NCBI GenBank assembly: GCA_900155495.1
Contig: FTLJ01000089.1
Coordinates: forward strand, 36,137-100,136
Reading direction: 5' to 3'
From: Porogramme epimiltina
Lineage: Eukaryota > Basidiomycota > Agaricomycetes > Polyporales > Polyporaceae
DNA: 64,000 nt
Made by a program: the position numbers and the translations under genes. A model generated the notes under the pieces. It ran no database searches. It saw only the letters and a list, made by a program, of their open reading frames with translations, and was not told the DNA's origin. Positions 11,560 to 21,913 of this stretch are shown one piece after another. Each line of letters begins with the position of its first letter. The first letter of the stretch is position 1.

Positions 11560-13860
11560 GACTTCTATTGAAGCCCCGCTACTAATAACATGGTTTAGCT
11601 TACGGGAAGTGGAATAGGCCCAATGAAAGCGCTGCGAACATCAATCACCTCATTGACATTTGCAGTGTTCCTGGTTCGTACTGGCTATTCGGGCAGTGTG
11701 GCAACGTCCTCAGTGACTCATCCTGTCCATCAGCGATACAGACGAAGCGATACCATGGCTATGTCGCGTTTCGGACGCCGTGTGAGAAAACACCGTTTGG
11801 GTAAGCACGGATACTCATATAGAGACCGGCTGAAGGACACGAATTTCACTAGCGTTTGCAATCTCTACGCGCGCCAGATCTAGCGAGAAGGTGTCCGAGA
11901 AGTTCCAATGACAATATAAGCAAATCAACGACCAGCCATGTCACGCCAGACTAATCATAGAGTCAATATCTTCCCCGAAATACTCAATACTGGGGCTGCT
12001 CGCACAGGCCCGCCTCTAGATGGGCTCAAATACCTGGCACGTTTTCCTACGGAATCTTGACTCCGGAGCGCTCCCCCGATGCATCTCCAAATTGATGCGT
12101 GAGCTAGCCACACCTTCGAGGCCTTGAAGCTCGGGATTGAATATTTGAGATGAGCTTACTTTATCTTTGAGTATCACTTGGATGATAGGGGAGTAGATAT
12201 CACAGGAAACAACATGACCGCTGGGAGATGTCAGGCTACGTACGGCGCCACCCCCAGCTGAAACACCTTCCCTCAGCGCCCGTACTCAATGACGCTGAAC
12301 TGCTCACTCTATGGAATGGTTGTATACACCGTAGTCAATGAGTGGCCTATCTGCTGTAGCCCTCTAGGTCTACATCCGTCTCAGAGCCATAGCCGTTCCC
12401 CAGAATACCATCTTCATCAACTGAGAACTCGTATCTATAGTCATAATCCGGCAACTATTGGTGATACTTGCATCTCACGTGTGTACGTTATCTCTTTCTG
12501 AGACAAATCCGGCAATCATGCCGGTGTATGGCTTCACACTGTCGGACCTAGAACAGATACGAGGTCTTTCTAACGCCCAACTCCGGCCGGAACTCACTCG
12601 TACAACATCCCGAAGCCAGCAACGAGTGTCATCTTCGCCTACTTCAGCGGGCCCACTGTTCGAGGCACGACGTGCCGCGCAAGGATCTACTGCGGTAGCA
12701 TCATGCATGCCATCTTACCCCTCAGCGGCACGGCGAAACGCAAGGGACCTTTCGATGTCGACAGGCGTGGCAGACTCAGCATAGTGCTCCGTGTCAATGT
12801 AGCCCCTGTGTCGTCAGAAGCCCCAACGCGCGGTGAGGCATGTACAGAGGTAGAGCTATCAGTATCCATCCGTCGCAGCAATGGCAACTCCATAATCTCC
12901 GTCTCCCGGGGCGTAAGCACATGTTGTATACGCCTGTCAGTGCTCCCTCACCTTATGGGTGGAACCCACTCGCCGGTCAAAAGTGAATGGGAGACATAAC
13001 ATCCAAAGGCTATGGCAATGGTTCCTCAATGTCTTATCCTCTTCCATTCGGCCATCAACTTCGTTAAACGTACTCACTATTATGACGACTCTCACGAAAG
13101 GAGGGGCAAAAGCGGACCAGATGAACCGCCCCCGAAACCCGGGAGGGCCACCTGAGAGAACGCACTCAAGCAGTCTAGTCGGCATCCTGACTGTCGCTGA
13201 GAAGTCATCACGCCCTATGCCTTGAGTCGACCACGACGTTGACGAGCGCCAGACAGAGTTTCACGTTCCTACACACCGAACACTGGCGTCAGCTTAAAGC
13301 TATCAGCATGGTGAAAATCAAAAGACAAGGAGTGAGTTCACGTACTTGAACCCCCCGTGGTGAGAGACTAGTGCGACATAGGAAAGTTCCTTGCTGGAAC
13401 ATTCCGTAGTTCAGATAAGTGCCAGTATGACATATGAACAACGCGCAATGTTACCTATGTATGATAAGAACAAGAATGTGTCGTCATAGAGCCGTTAAAC
13501 TCACTATATACAGCTGTTGTAGTACAAAGCAACGAGCTTGAGTGTTAGTAGTGCTAGCTGCAGTGGCGACGGGACTTCGGGCTCGTAACAACTCGTAGCA
13601 AGCTGCCGCCGGTAGTAACTTGAGCACGAGCTTTTATAGGCGAGCAGTTTATCCCCCCAGTTTCAATTAAAGCTTGTATGAGCCAGAATAACAAGAACTT
13701 AGTAAAAAATATGTAGGCGAAGAGGCCAAACCGTCGCTTCAGAGGTCACTGACACTTAAACGAAGATGAGATAATAATGGATGTTGCACTACACATCGTC
13801 AAGTTAGCGCCGGTGGCACGCAACTACCAAAGAGGCGATCGAGCCCCTCGTAAGCTCGGC
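11560..13860. other. Decayed tail of tandem unit 2, no gene seen
   Basis: It is homologous to the tail of unit 1 (see 4190-6790), and small open frames are not shared between copies. It ends near 13860, where the sequence passes into the part of unit 3 that corresponds to about 2300 in unit 1. Unit 3 therefore lacks the Nup84/GH28 segment. I see no gene. Confidence 0.6.
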
Positions 13861-14114
13861 GGTGTTGCCTCAGGAAATATCACCCAAGCCTGTGTCCCGG
13901 TCATCTTCACATCGATCCTCGACCAGAAATGAGGCGTGTATCGTTCTCGGAGAGACTATATCTCTGGTAATTTCAAGTACTAAATGCTATCGTACCTCAG
14001 AAAGTATCCTGGCACATTGTTTCTATTATGACCACCGAATATCCCTACCATGGCACATATCCCCTTCCTTTGCTCCAGCGGTGGACAATCCCCTCGCTTT
14101 CCGAAGACTATCAA

Positions 14115-15648
14115 TCAGTGAGACTGCAAGCTGGTAGAGAGGCGATCGATGGGCGATTGGTTGACTGTCACAATAACGATGATAGCCATAGGATATATCG
14201 CCTAGCACACGTGCAAGAATGGGTGTGAATCAGTAAAGCTGAGAAAAACCCGAAGGACAGCTATGGATTTCCTGCTGCAGCCATGTTTAGAAATGAGAAA
14301 CTTACAATGACAGGAACTAGGCCGCCGAACACAAAGTGATTCATGAAGACTACGTAGTTATGCTCGGTAGTGGTCCATGCATTCCAAGAATTTAGAGTGA
14401 TTCCTACGTATGACACAACGAGTGTCTATCGAGCATTGAGACGTTATTGCAACCAGCGGACAGAGAATGCGGATTCAAACTAACGCACCCACAGTAGGCA
14501 GTATCCTACCCCAGACTCGACGAGGAACATCAGCACACTCATTGCACGCGACCGAATCGTCTTTCCGCCTACTTGATATTTTTTCATAGTGCACCTGTGT
14601 GTCCTGATGCAAAACTTTATCCGGTATTCACTCTAGCAAGTGAAAAAAATAGCACACCATGTCTTATACCCGATGAGAGCCGTAGCGATCACATTTGTGG
14701 CTAGAGACAAAGCAGCACAAGCCATTCCGATCGGATCATAAGCTATGGCCTCAGGTCGAACGAGAGCAACAGCGTTGTCGACGCTATAGGACGGGATAGC
14801 CGAATAACCTTGTGGGAAGTTCTGGTATGTGGTAACCATCCCCAAAACTATGGGTCGACGATTAGTCACTCACAACAAATAACTTTAGCATTGAGTACCT
14901 ACCCCCTGTTGTGACGATGAGAATGATCCCTATGCCCCAGACAAGTCTATTTCTTGGCCAGATCGCCAGCGCACGCCACCAAACGATCATGTCGCTGATC
15001 AGCATCTGGGAGGCAAAGTGGAAACTATCAGCTACGCATACACGGAGAACGAAAACGCATACACGGAGAATGAAACTCCTCCCCGATAGACGTACATTCA
15101 CTGTAAGGGCTGCTGTCATAACACCCTCTTGAGTGGCTGTTATGTTGCTCAGCCAAGAGAGGTCATCGTGGAGTGACTCTGGACTGTCGGATGCGAGTAT
15201 AGCTGAAGCTGCATCCAAAGTCGTCTTGTGCTGCACCCAATACAGGGATAGAGTGTACCCGAAGTATACGCATGTCGAAATGTATAAGACCACTGTAGCA
15301 GTTAGCAGGATTCGAACGGAAGGTTGGGCCACTCCTTTGCGACTTTATCCAATCATATTTTATAATAATTAAAGAAGGATGCGATCTCAGGGCTTACAAG
15401 AGGAGGAGTGCTGATATCGCTGCCAGTGCAGAGACCACCCCTGCGTCAGAGAGTATTCTGTTAGGTATATATCCAAGCCTTCAACGATGAAAAAAGCATG
15501 ACGCACCAAATAAACATGCAGATACCATGAAATCAACGATGGTTCCCAATGAGAGGCCTGACAAGTGCAAGACATTCCATGCGTCCCAGTTGATCGGGGG
15601 GCCCTCGACGTTGGAACAGCCATCAACATCGTTACATAATCTCGACAT
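14115..15648 (-). CDS. Orphan seven-TM membrane protein, copy C
   Basis: This is an eight-exon member of the same family. Start MSRLCNDVDGCSN at 15648, exon 1 ending VSACLFG; exon 2 VVSALAAISALLLL; exon 3 RKGVAQPSVRILLTATVVLY with loop HKTTLDAASAILASDSPES; exon 4 MLISDMIVWWRALAIWPRN; exon 5 LGMVTTYQNFPQGYSAIPS to ALIGYKTW; exon 6 HRCTMKKYQVGGKTIRSRAM to LVESGVGYCLLW; exon 7 LVVSYVGITLNSWNAW; exon 8 AIYPMAIIVIVTVNQSPIDR, stop TGA at 14115-14117. The intron after exon 3 contains a duplicated 24-nt stretch (15035-15080), which makes it longer than in the other copies. No disabling change is seen. Confidence 0.85.
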
Positions 15649-15730
15649 GGGTTAGGTCCGAAGCTATCGGGATGTCCTTTGGGGGAGGATTGGGGGTAAC
15701 TATGTGATTCACTCGATACAGGGGTGGTCC

Positions 15731-15760
15731 CTTTTATCTCCTGGGGTAAGAGAACACGTG
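15731..15760 (-). promoter_or_regulatory. Conserved TATA/E-box promoter of copy C
   Basis: GATAAAAG on the minus strand (15731-15738) lies about 85-90 bp upstream of the ATG, and CACGTG is at 15755-15760, with the same spacing as in copy B. Confidence 0.5.
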
Positions 15761-16155
15761 AGGTTATATGCTCGCATCATAGAATTCGATGGAGCCAGCC
15801 TTCCCTGAGAACTTCCCTACGAGACACAAGGTGTGGGATATAGGAAAGGGGATAGTTTTAACAAAAGGGTTGTGAATATCAATCACCTCATTGACACTTT
15901 ACAGCATTCCTGGCTCTGACCGGCCCCTCAGAGCCCCCGGTAGTGAAGGAATGCCGTGGACTCATGCTGCCCATCAGCGATGTAGATGAAGCGAAGCCAT
16001 GGCTATACGTCTGAGTCGGTGTAGAAAGCACCTTTAAAATGGTCCACATGGTGCACGTACACTCACCTTGTCGGAATATTGATTTTCCCGGTGACTCTCT
16101 CGCGAGAACGCCACTATCTGATAGCGTATTGCACTGGTGTATAGAGTATCATAGC
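15761..16155. other. Tail of tandem unit 3, part 1
   Basis: 15885-16040 matches the tails of units 1 and 2 (shared CCTCAGAGCCCCCGG and the CCATGGCTAT block). No gene is seen. Confidence 0.55.
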
Positions 16156-16279
16156 TAGGCCATAACGCGGGTCGGGTAAACCCGCAGCGGGTGCGGGTAA
16201 GGGTGCCTAGTGAGAGACCCGCGGTATACCCGTACCCGTACGTGCGGGTAGTGGGGCGACACGCGGGTACCGGCAGCAC

Positions 16280-16990
16280 TTACTCAACGTTCCAGGGCAG
16301 CTCGATGGCAGGAGTCGTCGAATCTGTGCGCACGCGAGCTCCATCGTCTCCAAGAGCATCCGCGCGACATCCTACCCCGCCCGCTACTTCTCCGTCGCCC
16401 TCCTCTCCCAGTCTCCAACCCAGCCCCACAAATACCTCGACCACCTTGCTCGCACGCCCGCCGCCTCCCCAATCACAGCCCGCCCGTGCATCCTGCACCT
16501 CTACATCCCCTCTGTCATGCACCATCGTCCACTCCCGTGCTCAGACCGGGACCCGGCTGCAAGGGCGAGAGAAAGAACTAGAACACGCGTACTACGGGCA
16601 CTTCGCGGCTCGGAGCTCGGACTCACACAAATGCAGGGGCACCTCACGCTCACCGCGCCAGACCTCCGCACACTCACCGCGCTCGCGCACGGGCACCACG
16701 GCAAGTGCAGGCGCATGCCCGAGCTCACGTTTCCGCCGCACGTCGCGTGCGCACCCCCGTCTTGCCGTGCCTCCGCGAGCCCACTGTCGCTGGGCATGTG
16801 CTCGCATCCGAACCCGGGGAGCTCGGGGGAAGTTGGGGGCGCTGGTAAGATGAGGGCGATGGTTGCGGCGGCGGTTGCGGCGGCTGCGGCGGCTGCGGCG
16901 GCGGCTGCGGGGATGCTGTTCCCGGCGCCGGCGCGCGTGCACTTGAAGTTTGTACTGGTGTTGACGGTGCCGGGGCAGAACTTGGAGCTG
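16280..16990 (+). pseudogene. Captured F-box-like fragment in TIR element
   Basis: One frame is open from 16280 to 16990 without its own start. It reads ICAHASSIVSKSIRATSY, then ARYFSVALLSQ, PHKYLDHLARTP and later GHLTLTAPDLRTLTALAHG. This resembles the region just after the F-box in Agaricomycete F-box/LRR proteins (SV-L, then LA-TP, then repeated L-L strands). From 16860 it runs into an alanine tract. It has no N terminus and no intron sites that I can fix, so it is best read as a captured gene piece. The family call is an inference from pattern only. Confidence 0.35.
16860..16912 (+). repeat. GCG/GCT trinucleotide tract
   Basis: Imperfect GCN repeat that would code polyalanine in the captured frame. 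It is probably unstable and of low information. Confidence 0.8.
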
Positions 16991-17346
16991 TAGGGGTGGG
17001 CCGTGCGCAAGCCTGGATCCATGCACCTCGTGTCCATGACACCATCGCAGCTGCCTGCCACTCCCTCAACAGCGTCATCTTAATCCGCCGCAACACAATG
17101 ACAAGCGCAAAGGGTACGAGGAGCATATGTTTGAGCAGCTCGTGAATGGGCCCCCGATGGTCATGCGAACCGTGTATGACACTCTACCAACTTAACCTGT
17201 GGGTACTATTCACGGGTGCACCCGTAGCACGCACATTATCACCCGTACCCGTAGAGATCCGTACCCTTGAACGCGGGTAGAAAACCCGTGCGGGACAGGT
17301 AAGGGTAGACCTAAATCTACCCGTACCCGACCCATGTTATGCCCTA

Positions 17347-18423
17347 AGATTCGTAGCTTGCTGAATGTACCCTACCCGTTTGCACCTGCCAAACGCGCCT
17401 CCCCGTTGTGCTATCTGCTCGACCTCGCCCTGCTCGTTCCAACACACCTAGTCTCCTGTGGAAGCACCTACAGTCCACTGACCGTGAGATATTCCATGCT
17501 CAGACTGACGGTGAGTCGAGAGCCCCTTAGGGCCTTTAGTACGTACTGCTAACAGTTTGCAGGCGTAGGCTAATCTCACAAGAAGGTGTCCAAGCTCTGA
17601 TTATTAGACAATCGAGTTAGCCGCAGCCGAGTTTAGATATTACTTTGGCCTGACTGTTATTGGCTTCACGCTAGATTAACTTCAGAATCAATACTTCATC
17701 CCTATAACAATCAAGCTCAGCACTCGGCTACTGACACTGCCTCACCTTTCGACGGACTCTATCCTTCCTCAAAAGGCGCATGATTTTACGGCACGCCAAT
17801 TCGCCTCCAAAGAGCGCTTCTATCCATGCGTACGTATACGGGCCCGGGGGTCCTATGCATATTGGTAGCCGTTCTAACTCAAAAGAGGAGGTGTCCAGCG
17901 CTTACAGATAGATAAGATAACGGCCGTAGCGGCGGAGATAGAATGCTGTGTTGGGGAGATAGTCAGCGCTCAGAGCGACCTTGGTGACTCTCGATGCAAC
18001 CCCCAACGAGGTGATTGAGCTCAACGCCCTTCATTGGTCCATATAGAAGGTTTTAGAGGCCGTAGAGCACCACCGAGCGTAAATTCTTCAAGTGAAGGCG
18101 TCACTGAGACAAGCACTCTCCCCAGTTGTGTCTAGACTATATAGTCTGCGCGAGACATGAACGAGACGAATTCATGTGAACCACACTGGAGAACACCAAA
18201 CCAAAACTGAGAGTGACACCATTACGTTTCGGACAGGCCTGCCTCCAAGTACGAGGTGCTCAAAAGTCGACGCTCACGCAGACGCCGAGGAGCACTCCGC
18301 CACCGACGCGTCGTGGAAGCGCCCGAACACTTGCCTTGTCTTTTGTCGCGTGGGCGGCCTCGCGGTCCGCTCCTCTCCCCTTCCTCCCTGCCCGTCCTCC
18401 GTCGTACCCTCTCCGCCACAACC
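17347..18423. other. Tail of unit 3 and upstream region of Nup84
   Basis: 17560-18060 matches the tails of units 1 and 2. 17911-17945 carries GATAAGATAA with GGCGGAGATAGAA. From 18130 the sequence matches 6796 onward, the upstream flank of the unit 2 Nup84 copy. The gene itself starts at 18424. The 5' leader contains a C/T-rich stretch just before the ATG. Confidence 0.5.
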
Positions 18424-21400
18424 ATGACAGACTCCCTTTATGCGGCGTGCGCGCAAGTACTCTCGGTCTGCCAAGCCACCAAAGAAGATCTCGACACCCT
18501 CCTCCACCCCGAGACCGGCTTCGCGCCGAGGTTGCGGGATATATGCTTTCAGGAGTGCGTCTCGCCGCACCCCGTCCTGTTCGCGCGCTCATCCTCCTCA
18601 GGCTTGAAGAACTACAAAAGCACCGGCCGGACGGCGTCCACCGGTACGAGCTCGAGGCTCTCAAGATGGAGAGCGACACCTGGGGACTTCTCCAGGCTCT
18701 CATGTCGTGAGTTCCTCCCACTGCCCCCCTTCCCAGCCACCAACCGCCTCCTTAGACTACGAAAAACGACGCCCCCGCAGTATCCCAACCCGCGCGAGCT
18801 GCTCCAAGACAACCCTTACACGCCCCCCGCCACCCTCGTCCAATCCATCATGCACGCTTCGCCCGTCCTCTCCACCCTCGTAGTCGTGCGGGAATGGCTG
18901 CACGAATCTGCGCCCGACCCGACTGCGCCTGGCGCGACGAATGGGTACTGGCGCTTTACGCGGAATGCGGTCCTCCAAGGCAAGCGTACCGGGAAGGCTG
19001 GCGGGGTTGTGGAGGAGATGGATCCGGACGCGCCGGAGAGGTCGGCGGGGCAGGAGGGTGGTGGGCTGGTGCCTGATGACGCGGTGAGCTCTCTTTCTCT
19101 TCAGTGGGTGGACTTTTCCCTCGGCCGGCTGCAAGTATGGAGAATGGAGGGCGGAATATGGCTGGGCGAAGGGCCGCTGCGGGGGAGGAGAGACGGGTGC
19201 CGGCTCTCACTGCTGGGTATGACGCTGACGATGGGTCTACCATAGGCGTACGACAAGGCGGTAACGCAGGCACTGTATGCGCACGTACGAGCAGGACAGC
19301 TCGGAGCGGCCGTCGACCTCTGCCGGGAAGTGAACCAACCATGGCGGGCGGCGAGCATACGCGGCTCGCTGCTGTTCCAGTGGCGCGCGATAGGTGAGTG
19401 CCTGATGGGCATTGAGAAGGTGCGTTGTCCTGATCTTCCACGCTTTCTGCAGCGAATGAACCTCGGGAAGACGATGTTATGGACGACGGCGCAGAAGACT
19501 CTCCTCAGTGGAGCGGGAATGTCCGCAGGAAGATGTGGAAGTCCGTCTGTCAGCGCGGTGCGCTCAACGTACGTTCCGTCGTTGTCTCCCCCTTACCTCA
19601 CAGGCCTCACTCATCCCCCGGGACGCCTTCAGACCACGCTACCCCCTACTGAACGCGCACTATATGCCGCCCTCGCACCGACCGCATCGACATCCGTCGT
19701 GCTCAAGTCTGCCTCCCGGACGTGGGAGGACCACCTCTGGGCGCTCGTGAGCGTTGCGTGCGAGGAGCGGCTAAGTCGGGGGCTGGCGAGCATCGCGCGT
19801 GAGTGCTTCTGGGAGGGCGGGCTCGGTGCGTTGGAGAGCGGGAACGCGGACGAGGAGGGCGGAGAGGGGTCTGTGGGTGTGGAGGACGAGGAAGCGTGGG
19901 AGGACGAGGTCATACAGACGCTGCAGGAGCTCGCGGGCGCGCAGGTTGCGGAGGGGTGAGTGCTAGCTCGTATTTTCAGTGCGCGGGGTGCTGATAGGGA
20001 GGATAGTGCGCCGGCGGACCACCCGTACCACGTCTCGCAGCTGCATATCATTCTAAATCAGACAGACTCTCTGCTGGAGTCGTTCGCAAGCGGGCTCCAA
20101 GAGGGCTTGTATGTCTCCGCCCCGGAGTGAGTGTCCCCGTCCGGAGATTGTGGTTTTATGCTGACGCGGAGCAGGTACCCGACGATGACGCGCTTTTTCG
20201 CCCACCTGTGTCTGTTCTTCCAGATGATCGACATTCCTGTGTCTCCCTTTGCGACCCAGATCATCCTCGAAGCATACCTCCAGGTTCTCGAGGTGCGCCT
20301 ACCTATAGCACACCTCTTTCCAACACTTAGCTTTACCCTCATTGCAGAACGCAGGACAGCGCGAGCTGATCGCCATGTACGCGGGTGCGCTGGGCGACAA
20401 CGCAGTGGAGCGCTACGCGATGTTCCTGACGTCCCTCGAGCTCGCGGGCGACGCGAAAGAGCGCCGGCTTGCGCTTGCGCGCGCGCACGAGCACGGGCTG
20501 GACGTTGAGCGCGTCGCGGTCGTCACTGCTGAGCGCACGATCGAGAAGACCTTCGGGGTGCGTCCCCCTCCCTCCTTTCGTTCTCTACGAAGCGATGTTA
20601 AATGACGTCCGGGCAGATCCTCCCACCTGCGAAGGGCACACTGCCTGTGCTTTTGTCGGTAGAGCCACCCCCAACGGACGCGGAGTGGCTGCTCGTGCGC
20701 TCGATCGAGTGGACGACGTTCTTCGAGGCGACGTACGACACCGCGCTCGAGCAGGCGAACGTCATCCTCCGCTACTTCCTCGGTGCGTCCGTCGCCTCCC
20801 CCTCGCCACTTCTCATTCGCTGACACTATATATGCGTATGATACAGGCCGCGGGCGCGTACACGTCGCGAAGGGCGTGCTGGAGATGCTGCCCCCGGAGC
20901 TCGGCGCGCTGCAGGACCCGGTGGAGGAGGCGACGGAGCTCCTGCACTACCGCCTGTTCTTCGCCGTGTGGGACGCGCTCGCGCGCGCGCAGGAGTGCGC
21001 GGCGCTCGAGCAGCCGCAGATGAACAAGGAGTCGCGCGCGTCGTGGCTCGCCGACTACAGGGTCTGTCGCTCTCCGTCTTTCTCTCTGTCTTCCGTCTGA
21101 TGCTGATGCACGAGGATACTTTGCACAGACGCTCATCGAGCAGGCGCGCGAGCAGGTCTTGAAGCTGCTCACGACGGACTGGCTCGTGCTCGACCTGCCA
21201 CGTGGCGGGGAGCGCAGGCGGCGGGACCTCGCGCGCATCCGCCAGATCTACGTCCCCGAGCTCGTTCTGCGCCTCCATTTTCTGCTCGTGGGCTCGCGCA
21301 ACCGCATACCCGAGTGCGTGTCCTTCCTTCCTTCTTCTCCCCTTGCTTTGTTCCTGCCCCCTTGTTCCGGAACGTCGAGCTGATGTTGTTGGGCATGCAG

Positions 21401-21581
21401 GAACGTGAAGCACGCACTGGCGCTCGTCAACGTCGTGGCGGACTCGAGGTATAGGGTGTACGACGACTTCTCGGCGCAGCCTGGGCGCCGGCTGGGCGAC
21501 TACTTGGGCGCGGTGCGGCAGGCGGTCCTCGCGGGCTTGGAGGGCGGCGGGTCGGACCCGTTCCGGATCCTTGTTGCGTGA
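18424..21581 (+). CDS. nup84: Nucleoporin Nup84/Nup107
   Basis: This is a structural subunit of the Y-shaped (Nup84/Nup107) nuclear-pore scaffold. Thirteen exons join in frame: 18424-18554, 18602-18706, 18756-19083, 19246-19393, 19453-19568, 19633-19955, 20007-20126, 20175-20292, 20348-20557, 20617-20782, 20847-21061, 21129-21313, 21401-21581. The product is 781 residues, close to yeast Nup84. Family blocks visible are AYDKAVTQALYAHVRAGQLG with NQPWRAASIRG (the classic helical turn), RTWEDHLWALVSVACEE, ADHPYHVSQLHIILNQTDSL, GALGDNAVERYAMFLTSLEL, and near the C terminus RIRQIYVPELVLRLHFLLVG followed by SRNRIPE. The ATG chosen matches the two pseudogene copies. It is single and complete here, and it is the evident parent of the fragments at 161 and 7038. 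Confidence in exon edges is high because total length and all phases agree. Confidence 0.95.
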
Positions 21582-21913
21582 GAGTCGTTATGCGCGCGGA
21601 AGTGGGGTGCGGGGTGCTGTTAGATAGTGTGAGTAAGTTTAGCGTCGCTGTGCGGAAGAGGATAGGGTGCTCAGTTTTGGACAGTAGCATGTAGTTTTCA
21701 GGTATCATACCGTTTATTTGCTTCTGACTGAAGCGTGGGTTCCGCAGAAGGGTTCAGGGAGCCTTGACATGAGGGCCAGAGCCTTGTGCTCATATTGGTG
21801 CTATTGGACGACTCAAAACTGCACAATGTGCTGTAACAGCGCTATAGGATCCCTATTCTTGTCCGCGAGCAAACGACGTCCGCAGCAGAGACTAAACAAT
21901 GCGCATGTCTAGA

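Larger units (their letters stand above)
16156..17346. mobile_element. hAT-like non-autonomous element with TIRs
   Basis: The ends form a 23-bp terminal inverted repeat with 20 matches, 16156-16178 and 17324-17346, beginning TAGGSCATAAC and continuing into CGGGTCGGGTA. Both subterminal zones (16160-16265 and 17190-17335) are packed with CGGGTA/TACCCG hexamers, as in hAT elements where the transposase binds subterminal repeats. The TAGGG end also fits hAT. No transposase is encoded. The interior is GC-rich and contains an F-box-like coding fragment, so this looks like a gene-capturing non-autonomous element. A target-site duplication is not clear: ATCATAGC on the left compares only loosely with ATTCGTAGC on the right. 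It interrupts the tail of tandem unit 3. Confidence 0.65.

Noticed and set aside
2512..15648. Seven-TM genes as STE3-type pheromone receptors, i.e. a mating-type B locus
   Set aside because: The motifs (SDxIVWWRA, IVESGVGYC) are not those of STE3, and no short CaaX-ended pheromone precursor was seen nearby.
16517..16993. 158-residue protein with a polyalanine tail as an independent gene
   Set aside because: It starts inside a longer open frame, lies within the TIR element, and the alanine tract stems from a GCN repeat.
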